From: CAZPYD01 sp964590835
GTDB taxonomy: Bacteria; Patescibacteriota; Minisyncoccia; JAHISW01; Tagabacteraceae
DNA length: 21,877 nucleotides
Reading direction: 5' to 3'
Assembly (NCBI GenBank): GCA_964590835.1
Contig: CAZPYD010000013.1
Coordinates: forward strand, 1 to 21,877
Part shown: positions 14,279 to 20,825 of the stretch, piece by piece
How the letters are laid out: each line of letters begins with the position of its first letter
How positions within the stretch are numbered: the stretch's first letter is position 1
Notes under the pieces: generated by a model
Databases searched by the model: none
What the model saw: only the letters and a program-made list of their open reading frames with translations
What the model was told of the DNA's origin: nothing
Position numbers and translations under genes: made by a program

Positions 14279-15019
14279 ATGCAAAAAAAAGTTTTGAATG
14301 ATGAAAAACTGGCTTCTCGGCTAAATGTTTCAGAAGCTGCTATGGCACATTTTAATGAGGCTATTAGATCTTTGCGTTCTTCTTCTGGTGTTAAAAATCT
14401 TTTTGTAAGAATACATGACGAGCCAGATCTTGTTAGTGGAGAAATGACTGCCATTGGTGATTATTCTTGTTTTGTTAAAGACCGCTATGTTTTTGTGGAG
14501 ATAGATGACGGTTATGGTCTCACCTTTGTTGTAAGTAAAAAATTACTATCAAAGGTGGCGTATGTTTCTGTAACTTTTGATAAGAAAGATGGAGTTACGG
14601 TGATTTTTGGTTATAACTTCAAAACAAAAAAAGAACCAAGAAAAGAGTTCAAAATTATGGAAGATAAATTACACATAACTCCAGCAGCGATGAGGTGTTT
14701 AGAAGAGATCAAAATGAAGAATTCCCCTAGTTGCTCTTATTGTGCTAGAAATTTTAAAATAAAAATACATAACAAGGTTCTTTGTCAGTGTGGATGTGGA
14801 TCGATGATTAGTATTGGAGGTTTTTATAATCACTTAAGGAAAGACTATGAGTTTATAAAAAAAGAAAATATTACCTTTGTTGTTGCCAAAAGTATTTTAG
14901 CAAAGGTTTCGCGTATTTCTTTTGATTTTATAGAAAAAGATTATGATCTCATTTTAAGTTTTGATGATAAAAAGCATGTAATAAAAAGAAGGCCGCAGCG
15001 GTCGCGGTTGCGTAGATAA
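14279..15019 (+). CDS. Protein with two HesB/IscA-like repeats
   Basis: The 246-residue protein consists of two related domains: about 15-113 (LNVSEAAMAHFNEA, LFVRIHDEPD, MTAIGDYSC, LTFVVSKKLLSKVAYVSVTF) and 131-233 (LHITPAAMRCLEE, FKIKIHNKV, MISIGGFYN, ITFVVAKSILAKVSRISFDF). Both resemble the preceding 98-residue protein, so the locus holds three such domains. The second domain has a Cys cluster SCSYC (152, 155) and CQCGCG (169, 171, 173) where the first has a single Cys, which suggests metal binding there only. The C-terminus is very basic (RRPQRSRLRR). It starts 2 bp after the previous gene and is presumably cotranscribed and coupled with it. The HesB assignment is from pattern only. Confidence 0.6.
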   Translation: MQKKVLNDEKLASRLNVSEAAMAHFNEAIRSLRSSSGVKNLFVRIHDEPDLVSGEMTAIGDYSCFVKDRYVFVEIDDGYGLTFVVSKKLLSKVAYVSVTFDKKDGVTVIFGYNFKTKKEPRKEFKIMEDKLHITPAAMRCLEEIKMKNSPSCSYCARNFKIKIHNKVLCQCGCGSMISIGGFYNHLRKDYEFIKKENITFVVAKSILAKVSRISFDFIEKDYDLILSFDDKKHVIKRRPQRSRLRR

Positions 15020-15023
15020 ATAA

Positions 15024-15041
15024 GTCTACCAGTAGGTAGGC
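15024..15041. repeat. Diverged GC-rich palindromic repeat, copy 4
   Basis: GTCTACCAGTAGGTAGGC resembles the copies at 2049 and 6929 but with a shorter arm match. It lies between the HesB-like gene stop and the shared terminator. Confidence 0.45.
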
Positions 15042-15046
15042 AACTA

Positions 15047-15080
15047 CAAAAGCCTGGATTGAAATGATCCAGGCTTTTTT
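15047..15080. terminator. Bidirectional terminator between convergent genes
   Basis: AAAAGCCTGGAT and ATCCAGGCTTTT pair around a seven-base loop, with T-runs on both strands. It serves the plus-strand HesB-like operon and the minus-strand surface-protein gene. Confidence 0.92.
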
Positions 15081-15088
15081 GTTGTAAA

Positions 15089-18000
15089 TTAGAATAGGTT
15101 TTGTGGTGAGGTAGTGGCTGTGTTGTTTAGCCATTCTATTAGGCTGACGCTAAAAGTAGAAAGACTGTCACTTAAAACACCAAGAGTGTTGTTTTCGAAA
15201 GTTACACTAGTAAGTGTGGTGGTAGAGTTTTCTGTTTTGATGGCAGATTTGGTACCCCAAGGGCCGTTATGATTATGATTTTCGAAGCGAGCGTTTTCTA
15301 TAGTGATGTTGTCGCAATTTTGAGCGCGGATACCAAAAGGGTAATTATTGTCGAAAGTAGCTTCGGAGATATTTGCCAAGGCGCCGTTTAGGTTAATGCC
15401 AGCAGCGGTGTTTGATAAAATACTGCCTGAGTATCGCATAGTAAAGCCTTTGGCTGTTAGGGATCCGGTATTGGTAATGTTTATGCCTGCAAACTGCCCT
15501 GCTGCTGGAGTGGTGGATGTAGCGTCGTTGGTTGTGTCACCGCTAATACTATCATCATAAACAGAGGTAAAAATAATATCGCTTGGCTGGGAACCGTTTA
15601 TTATTAGATCACCATTTACATTAAATTGCTTGGTTAATCCTTTTATTACCGTACCGGTTTCTATGGTTAAGCTAGATGAGGCAACCACAGTTGGGACTTT
15701 GTATTCATTTAGATAATACGGCAATGGGTTTGCGTTAAGACTTGTGTCGTTGTTTGCTGTGGTTAAATTGCCTTGTATTTCGATTGCGTTTGTTCCATTG
15801 TTTGAACCATTATTATTTGTAAAAATACCTATTGTGCCAGAAGAAATAATCGCTTGCTTGGTGCTAGAGGCAAATGTATTGGAGGATACTATGGATGGAG
15901 AATCGCTCAGGTTGAGTCCGATTTTGTTGTTTGTGAAGGTATTTCCTGAGAGGGTGGATGCGTCGCCTTCTGATGCAAGACCAGTATTTATGTTATTTAG
16001 GAAATTATTATTTGAAATAGTTGAAATAGAGTTTTTTAGTATCAATCCGTTGTAGTTTGAATATTCAAAAATAGAATTATTTACTGATATGTTTACACCA
16101 TTTGAGGATAAGAGGGCTCGTGCATAAGAAGGAGTCGTTGTGTAGTATTTACCACCAAATCTAAAAACAGTGTTATTAAATGTAGAGCCAGTTTGTGCTG
16201 TGTTGTCTATTTCTACACCAAACCAATCCTTTGCTGCTGGTGTGGTACTGGTAGCGTCACCGTTTGTGTCGCCTGCATAAGTGTCGTCTTTAAAGCTAGT
16301 GAAAACAATTGGTTCAGCTGTTGTGCCTTGCGCTAATATTTTTCCAAATATTTTTAATCCGGCGTTTTCGCGGAATTTGATTACAACTCCTGGTTCTATA
16401 GTAAGAGTGGCGCCTGTTTTGATATTAATTACTGTATTGTCCACTATATATGGGCTGTTTGCTTTTGTAAGAGTTGTGTTTATCGCTACATCTCGATTGT
16501 TATTTATTAAGTAGTTTCGGCTGTTGCGTGCTTTAGGGGTTCCTTTTATGTTGTTGCCGTTTGCAGTTTTACCATTTGTTATTAGTTCGTTGTTGTATGA
16601 CCAATTGTTTATGTTTGTGCCAGCTACTGTTGGGCTAATTTTTTCCATTGTCTTGTATTTATAATCAAAGCCCGGGCACCATCGTGTTGCTCCAAAGCCA
16701 CAAAGAATAGTTTGGTCTATTGTAGTAGAAGCCCTTGAGAGCATCAAGACTTCGCCAAAATTACTTAATCCATTTCCAAAAGAAGCGATTAAGTCGGCGG
16801 TGGTACTAGCCACAGTGGTGTCGTCTGTTCCTTCGATTAAGTAATAGCCTTTTGCTAAAATTTTACCTGATAGATTTATGTATGGTTCTTGGTCTGTTTG
16901 AGAATAAAGAATAAAACTAGACATGTCTATTTCTTGAGATGTTGGATTATACAGTTCAATCCATTCGTCTGATGATGTTTGAGCGCTTGTGCCCGCCCAA
17001 GCTATTTCGTTTATAACAACAGGTGTTGTGTTTATTTCTATTTCTTGAGTGCTAGTGGCGGATGTGTTGCCTAGTTTATCGGTAGCTGAAACCTCGAAAA
17101 TGTAAGTAGAATTATTTGATGTTGTGATTTGGGTAGATGTTGCAGTCGTGGTAGTTAGGGTTCCGTTTTGGTTTATTGTATAGTGATCTAGATCGCCTGC
17201 AGCAGATGACCAAGAAATATTTAGTGTAGTGGTAGCTATAAGACAAGCGCTGGTTGTTAAACTGTTTGCACATTCTGTAATTGTTAGAGATGGTGCTTGT
17301 GGTGCAGTAGAATCTATAAAAATATTTATTTCAGTTGAAGTTGATGTGTTGCCTGCGGCATCTGTTGCACTAAATTGGATATTATTTATATTTTGGTTTA
17401 GGTTGAGTTGCAAAGACCAATTCCCTGTGGCGTCAGCTGAAGTAGTGGTTGTATTTAGGTTTTGAGAAATTGTACTGCTTGCTTCGGCTGTACCAATGAA
17501 AGTGATTATTGAATTTGTAGAAGTACTATTGTTTATTGGTGAAATAATGATTGGTGCGTTTGGTGCGGTAGTGTCTTGTGGAATTTGTGGAGGTTGTGGA
17601 GATTGTGATGAACCGCCGCTTTGTGGAATCATGTTTTGAGGAACCGTAAATGTTTTTTGGGTTGGGTTTATTTTTTTAAGTTCTGGTTGAGTGGGGGCCT
17701 TGGTTGTTTCTGGTTTAGTGATTATAGTTTTGGATTTTTGTGTTTGTGTTGGTTGTTCTGTTTGTACTGTTTGTGTTGGTTGTGTTGTAGGCACTTCTTC
17801 TTTAGAAGGCTTAAATTCGAGCTCTTCTTTAATTAAGTTAGTGCTTTTTGGTTTTTCAGGGATAGCTTGATTAACCAAAGCCAGTCCACCACCCGTCTGT
17901 CCATCAGGCAGGTCTGCCCCAACAAAAAGATTACTTACAGAGTTTTTGGCGTTAGAAAATTTTCGAGAAACCCAATCGGTAGTTTTTTTGATAAATTGAA

Positions 18001-18166
18001 TTGTTTTGATATTTTCTACAAATTCTTTGGTTTCTTTTAAATCTTTTTTTAATTCCGATCTTTCTTTTGAATTTTTATAAAGCGCTTGAGAAATATCAAA
18101 CATAATAATAACAAATAAAACCAATACCATTCCCCAAAAGATTTTGTGTTTTTTAATTGCTTCCAT
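15089..18166 (-). CDS. Large surface protein: Ig-like, lamin-tail and beta-helix domains
   Basis: A 1025-residue membrane-anchored protein, probably surface exposed. A basic start and a membrane helix (about 9-28) lead to a charged helical stretch (to about 80). A Pro/Thr/Gln-rich linker follows (about 115-200). Next come an Ig-like domain opening DTTAPNAPIIISP (198-285) with bacterial-Ig endings (ATDAAGNTSTS), and a second opening DSTAPQAP (285-380, ATDKLGNTSATS). A lamin-tail-type domain is at about 382-500 (VVINEIAWAGTS..DEWIELYNPT). From about 555 on, Asn/Ser/Thr-rich repeats look like a right-handed parallel beta-helix, with two matching segments (FKDDTYAGDTNGDATSTTPAA and DDSISGDTTNDATSTTPAA-like). 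No C-terminal sorting signal is seen. Residues 85-93 are encoded by a GC-rich palindrome copy. Adhesion is a reasonable guess. Confidence 0.8.
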   Translation of the reverse strand: MEAIKKHKIFWGMVLVLFVIIMFDISQALYKNSKERSELKKDLKETKEFVENIKTIQFIKKTTDWVSRKFSNAKNSVSNLFVGADLPDGQTGGGLALVNQAIPEKPKSTNLIKEELEFKPSKEEVPTTQPTQTVQTEQPTQTQKSKTIITKPETTKAPTQPELKKINPTQKTFTVPQNMIPQSGGSSQSPQPPQIPQDTTAPNAPIIISPINNSTSTNSIITFIGTAEASSTISQNLNTTTTSADATGNWSLQLNLNQNINNIQFSATDAAGNTSTSTEINIFIDSTAPQAPSLTITECANSLTTSACLIATTTLNISWSSAAGDLDHYTINQNGTLTTTTATSTQITTSNNSTYIFEVSATDKLGNTSATSTQEIEINTTPVVINEIAWAGTSAQTSSDEWIELYNPTSQEIDMSSFILYSQTDQEPYINLSGKILAKGYYLIEGTDDTTVASTTADLIASFGNGLSNFGEVLMLSRASTTIDQTILCGFGATRWCPGFDYKYKTMEKISPTVAGTNINNWSYNNELITNGKTANGNNIKGTPKARNSRNYLINNNRDVAINTTLTKANSPYIVDNTVINIKTGATLTIEPGVVIKFRENAGLKIFGKILAQGTTAEPIVFTSFKDDTYAGDTNGDATSTTPAAKDWFGVEIDNTAQTGSTFNNTVFRFGGKYYTTTPSYARALLSSNGVNISVNNSIFEYSNYNGLILKNSISTISNNNFLNNINTGLASEGDASTLSGNTFTNNKIGLNLSDSPSIVSSNTFASSTKQAIISSGTIGIFTNNNGSNNGTNAIEIQGNLTTANNDTSLNANPLPYYLNEYKVPTVVASSSLTIETGTVIKGLTKQFNVNGDLIINGSQPSDIIFTSVYDDSISGDTTNDATSTTPAAGQFAGINITNTGSLTAKGFTMRYSGSILSNTAAGINLNGALANISEATFDNNYPFGIRAQNCDNITIENARFENHNHNGPWGTKSAIKTENSTTTLTSVTFENNTLGVLSDSLSTFSVSLIEWLNNTATTSPQNLF
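17887..17913. repeat. GC-rich palindromic repeat inside a coding sequence, copy 5
   Basis: ACCACCCGTCTGTCCATCAG and the following GCAGGT resemble the GGCAGGC family. It encodes DLPDGQTGG in the linker of the large surface protein, which its short paralogue at 18196-18732 lacks at the same point. That supports insertion. Confidence 0.6.
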
Positions 18167-18195
18167 TGTTTAAAAATTATTAATTATTTTTAATT

Positions 18196-18732
18196 TTAAT
18201 AAAGCTGAATTAATCCTACTGGTGAGTTGGGTGTAGGATTATCGTTTGTAGGTATTTCGAAAATATCCACATCTTGAGGTAGGTCGTTTATGTCTGTTTG
18301 TCCATACCCCTTTTCTTCTAGCTGGTTCAAAGCAGTTTGGATTTCTTTTGCTAGCGCTTCTGCTTTTTCTAACCCCTCGCTTATACTTTTAAGGTCTAAG
18401 TTTTCAATATCAGTTTGTGTTATAGATATTTGTTTTTGCTGTGCAGTTGTTTTTCTTTTGTTTTCTTCAAAAGGCTTAAATTCGAGCTTTTCTTTAATTA
18501 GGCTAGTATTTTTTAGTTCATCTGGGATAGTTTCGCCTATTAAGATTTGTTTATTGGGATCTTCTGTTGATTTATCGGTAAAAAGATTAGCAGTTAATTT
18601 TTTAATGCTAATGCTGGTTATCCAGCCGTAATTGCTGTTTTCATTAGCAATAGCAGAAAAACCAAAAAGACCCACAACAAACAAGACTAATACTATTTTC
18701 CAAAAGATTTTATTTTTATATTTTTTGAACAT
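18196..18732 (-). CDS. Short paralogue of the surface protein's N-terminal part
   Basis: This 178-residue protein shares its N-terminal module with the next gene: a start KYKNKIFWKIVLVLFVVGLF (membrane helix about 9-28) matches HKIFWGMVLVLFVIIMFD, and TSLIKEKLEFKPFEE matches TNLIKEELEFKPSKE, with close DNA identity over that stretch. After that it has a Gln/Thr/Glu helical segment (about 85-150) and a short Asp/Pro/Asn-rich end. It has no Ig, lamin-tail or beta-helix domain. The two genes lie 29 bp apart in one direction, so they probably arose by tandem duplication. A truncated duplicate or a partner of the long protein are both possible. Confidence 0.75.
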   Translation of the reverse strand: MFKKYKNKIFWKIVLVLFVVGLFGFSAIANENSNYGWITSISIKKLTANLFTDKSTEDPNKQILIGETIPDELKNTSLIKEKLEFKPFEENKRKTTAQQKQISITQTDIENLDLKSISEGLEKAEALAKEIQTALNQLEEKGYGQTDINDLPQDVDIFEIPTNDNPTPNSPVGLIQLY

Positions 18733-18903
18733 TTCTTTTGTTTAAAATTAGTTATTATATAGAAACTATATTATTTATGGCTTTAAAATACCAAAATAGT
18801 CTCGATGTTGTCAAAATAATAAACACGAACTATCAGACATCGCCTCCCTGTCAATTCCATCTATTAAATGTCCAATAAAAACCCCTCTCATTTCCCTACT
18901 TTT

Positions 18904-18931
18904 CAATGTTCGGAGTCCGACTCCCAACATT
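18904..18931. repeat. REP palindrome, copy at the 3' end of the transposase gene
   Basis: CAATGTTCGGAGTCC and its complement-like partner GACTCCCAACATT form an imperfect palindrome. It starts 2 bp beyond the transposase stop. It is one of four copies at this locus. Confidence 0.9.
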
Positions 18932-18933
18932 AG

Positions 18934-19635
18934 TTAATCTAATGTGATTTCTTTTATTTTTCTTGAATTGTCTTTCCAATCTTTTAACCACTCCTTAGTT
19001 TCTTTTTTGTATTTTTCAGATCCGCCCCAAAAATCTAACAAAAATTCTCGTTGTGTTACCGAAGGAAAATTTTTTTTGCCAATATAATCTTGAAAACTAC
19101 TCCACTTATAATCCTCTAAAAACTTCATTTGCTCTTCAATGTTCGGAGTCTGACTCCGAACATCTTTAATATCCAAGGAGTTTGTGTGTATGTAGTGCGG
19201 GATGTGAATAAAATGCGCATTCTCGATTATATCAACTGCTTTAAATTTACCTTGAAATAAAGATCCAACCCTTTCATATTTTTTATTAAAATAATTTGTA
19301 TAGCCAGTTCCGATTTTTTGCATAAACTTGGAAATACCACCTTCCACTAACTGCTTTAAAAGCAAGTGAAAATGATTAGGCATTAATGTGAAAATAAGTA
19401 TTTCAACAAGCAACTTTCTTGGTTCTTTTTCCAATGTTGGGAGTCGGACTCCGAACATTGGGTCGTTTGGGTTAAAAGAACGGTGCGTATTTATTGTTAG
19501 GGCCTTATCGTTAAATTCAAAAAGACTGTGAATAAAGCGAGCATAATCTTGGGTATCTAAGAACACTTCTCTTTTTTCTACTCCTCTGTTGAAAACATGA
19601 TAAATTTTATTGTTTATAAATTGTGGATTTTTCAT
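18934..19635 (-). CDS. REP-associated tyrosine transposase (RAYT, Y1 family)
   Basis: A 233-residue single-strand transposase of the Y1_Tnp/HUH class, which cuts and joins REP palindromes. The opening YHVFNRGVEKREVFLDTQDYARF, the HUH motif in MPNHFHLLL (His88, His90), and GTGYTNYFNKKYERVGSLFQGKFK with the catalytic Tyr (Tyr112 or Tyr115) are family features. Length is normal for RAYTs. Two REP palindromes lie within the gene and encode residues 59-69 (around MFGVRLPTL) and 158-166 (around DVRSQTPN), both in frame. Two more flank the gene. Both inserts avoid the catalytic motifs, so the enzyme may still work. No promoter of note is seen. Confidence 0.9.
   Translation of the reverse strand: MKNPQFINNKIYHVFNRGVEKREVFLDTQDYARFIHSLFEFNDKALTINTHRSFNPNDPMFGVRLPTLEKEPRKLLVEILIFTLMPNHFHLLLKQLVEGGISKFMQKIGTGYTNYFNKKYERVGSLFQGKFKAVDIIENAHFIHIPHYIHTNSLDIKDVRSQTPNIEEQMKFLEDYKWSSFQDYIGKKNFPSVTQREFLLDFWGGSEKYKKETKEWLKDWKDNSRKIKEITLD
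19138..19163. repeat. REP palindrome inside the transposase gene (C-terminal part)
   Basis: CAATGTTCGGAGTC-TGACTCCGAACAT is a near-perfect REP copy in frame with the transposase, encoding DVRSQTPNI. It differs from the copy at 18904 in its right arm. Confidence 0.9.
19431..19460. repeat. REP palindrome inside the transposase gene (N-terminal part)
   Basis: CCAATGTTGGGAGTC pairs with GACTCCGAACATTGG. The copy encodes MFGVRLPTLE and is identical in its core to that at 19661-19690. Confidence 0.9.
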
Positions 19636-19660
19636 ATTTCGATATTTGACATTACTTTTT

Positions 19661-19690
19661 CCAATGTTGGGAGTCGGACTCCGAACATTG
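19661..19690. repeat. REP palindrome upstream of the transposase gene
   Basis: The copy CCAATGTTGGGAGTC-GGACTCCGAACATTG lies 26 bp before the transposase start. With 18904-18931 it bounds the RAYT locus, an arrangement typical of REPtrons. Confidence 0.9.
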
Positions 19691-19697
19691 AGGTGGG

Positions 19698-19725
19698 AAA
19701 AAAACCGCCAGGAGGGGCGGTTTTT
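19698..19725. terminator. Terminator after the UGA-containing gene cluster
   Basis: AAAAACCGCC and GGGCGGTTTTT pair around a short loop, with T-runs on both strands. On the minus strand it ends the transcript carrying the GNAT gene and the zinc-ribbon gene at 19812. Confidence 0.85.
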
Positions 19726-19811
19726 GGATGGGATTACTACTAAATAGTTTTAGTTTTGGGTTTGGGTGTTAGGCGGTTCGAGTATTTTTGTGAAGGCATT
19801 TGGTTTTATCT

Positions 19812-19991
19812 TTATTTTTTATATGTTGAGTAGCTGCATTCTTCTCTATCGCAACTGCGATAGTATGTGGTGCCTCAGCCGCCAAAGGTTTCGCAAGTTA
19901 TAATTTTGCCTTCTTTGCATTTGGGGCAAGGCTCTTCCGTTTCAACTACATCTTCTGCATATGCCGTCTTGTGTGGTTTAAAAAATCCCAA
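19812..19991 (-). CDS. Putative selenoprotein A: small zinc ribbon with an in-frame UGA
   Basis: A 59-residue protein if the UGA at 19875-19877 (codon 39) is read through; the frame ends at TAA 19812. The likely start is TTG at 19991, with GAAAGGA 8 bases upstream. The protein has CPKC at 22-25, the UGA, then GTTYYRSC with Cys47, and Cys52, which with the first pair gives a zinc-ribbon. It aligns end to end with the gene at 20548-20727: the F..K start, VV.T, CPKCK.G, UGA-G-T, SCD and a last Cys. Stopping at the UGA would remove the second half of the ribbon. It begins 25 bp after the GNAT gene in the same direction. Selenocysteine is favoured by the hairpin at 19846-19863; Trp insertion or a pseudogene remain possible. 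Confidence 0.7.
19846..19863 (-). promoter_or_regulatory. Putative SECIS hairpin of selenoprotein A
   Basis: In the mRNA CTATCGC-AGTT-GCGATAG forms a perfect 7-bp stem with the loop AGUU. Eleven nt separate it from the UGA, so the loop begins 18 nt after it. The E. coli fdhF upper stem-loop is also about 11 nt after its UGA, and a G among the first two loop bases is a bacterial SECIS feature. Confidence 0.65.
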
Positions 19992-20016
19992 GATAATTTT
20001 CCTTTCGTAATTTTTG

Positions 20017-20484
20017 TTAAAGGATTAAGCGGTAGCAGTTTGTTTTTCTTTTTTCAAAACCCATTTTTTGATACATTTTGTTGGCTCCTACCCTATCAGG
20101 TTCAGATGTTAGATCAATATGGTTTACTCCTGCTTCCTTGGCTTTGGCAACTAGTTTTGTAATAATTTCTTCGGCGAGTCCTTTTCTTCTGTGTTTTTTG
20201 TCTACTACCACATCTTCTATAACAGCTTTTTTTCTCGTATGGATTTCAATAAAATATATGCTTCCCATACCAATAATTTTAATTAAACCATCGGGTTTAG
20301 GGGGTTTTACGGCAAAACAGGTTACAATGCCTTTTTTTTGGATTCTTACCAAGTCCTCGAAGGTAATTTTTCTTGGATTTGAAGAAAGTTGTTTTAATAA
20401 ATTATTTATATCAAACATAATCCATTTGGCATCTTTTTCTTCAAATATTAAAGTACCAATTTTTATTGCTTCTTTTGTTTCCAT
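20017..20484 (-). CDS. GNAT-family N-acetyltransferase
   Basis: GNAT enzymes move an acetyl group from acetyl-CoA to an amine. The 155-residue protein has the fold's core: KAVIEDVVVDKKHRRKGLAEEII (the R-x-x-G-x-A pyrophosphate-binding loop), then a helix, the strand VNHIDLTSEP, and the NKMYQKMGFEKRKTN motif near the end. Its substrate is unknown. It lies between the two UGA-containing zinc-ribbon genes, all on the minus strand, with a terminator-like hairpin upstream (20503-20536) and 25 bp to selenoprotein A downstream. A link to the zinc-ribbon proteins, such as modifying their Lys-rich ends, is only suggested by the position. Confidence 0.85.
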   Translation of the reverse strand: METKEAIKIGTLIFEEKDAKWIMFDINNLLKQLSSNPRKITFEDLVRIQKKGIVTCFAVKPPKPDGLIKIIGMGSIYFIEIHTRKKAVIEDVVVDKKHRRKGLAEEIITKLVAKAKEAGVNHIDLTSEPDRVGANKMYQKMGFEKRKTNCYRLIL

Positions 20485-20502
20485 TTTTATCTCTCTTTCA
20501 AT

Positions 20503-20536
20503 TAAAAATCCCGCCGGTACATTATCGGCGGGATTT
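20503..20536. terminator. Terminator between selenoprotein B and the GNAT gene
   Basis: AATCCCGCCG and CGGCGGGATT pair around GTACATTAT, flanked by T-runs. On the minus strand it follows the stop of the gene at 20548 by 12 bases. The GNAT start is only 18 bases further, so some read-through is needed if that gene has no promoter of its own. Confidence 0.85.
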
Positions 20537-20547
20537 TCAGGTTTGTA

Positions 20548-20727
20548 TTAAGTCTTACTTACCTTTTCTGCAAAATCGCAATCTTGATCGTCACAACTGT
20601 GACAAGGTGTTATGGTACCTCAAACAGGATAATTAAAGGTAACCAGATTCCCCTTTTTACATTTCGGACACTTGTCTCTTGTGTGCACAACATTTTGTGC
20701 TTTTTCGGTTTTATAGAACTTTGGCAT
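20548..20727 (-). CDS. Putative selenoprotein B: small zinc ribbon with an in-frame UGA
   Basis: A 59-residue protein if the UGA at 20620-20622 (codon 36) is read through; the frame ends at TAA 20548. The ATG at 20727 has a strong AGGAGG 8 bases upstream and a promoter behind it, so the frame is surely translated at least to the UGA. Residues 20-23 are CPKC, then KKGNLVTFNYPV, the UGA, GTITPCHSC with Cys42 and Cys45, and Cys50. Its paralogue at 19812-19991 has the same length, zinc-ligand layout and UGA position. A product stopping at the UGA (35 aa) would lose half of its ligands. Selenocysteine is the favoured reading. Confidence 0.75.
20588..20605 (-). promoter_or_regulatory. Putative SECIS hairpin of selenoprotein B
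   Basis: In the mRNA TTGTCAC-AGTT-GTGACGA forms a 7-bp stem (one G-U) with the loop AGUU, 14 nt after the UGA, so the loop begins 21 nt after it. The loop is identical to that of the paralogue, while three stem pairs changed in a compensatory way and one went from U-A to U-G. Confidence 0.65.
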
Positions 20728-20773
20728 GTCTTTTTCCTCCTGCTACTCTTGCTGGTTATTAAAATCTAATTAG

Positions 20774-20802
20774 AATATAAAACATTTTGAGGTTTTAATC
20801 AA
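20774..20802 (-). promoter_or_regulatory. Sigma-70-type promoter of selenoprotein B
   Basis: On the minus strand TTGATT (20797-20802) and TATATT (20774-20779) are 17 bases apart. They lie between the alaS stop and the selenoprotein B start. Confidence 0.65.
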
Positions 20803-20825
20803 GTTAAATGGCTCGTACCAGTTAT

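Noticed and set aside
19812..20727. Sequencing error or pseudogenes as the cause of the two UGAs
   Set aside because: The same codon at the same aligned position in two diverged copies, with a conserved downstream frame and covarying hairpins, makes independent errors or decay unlikely. It is not excluded.
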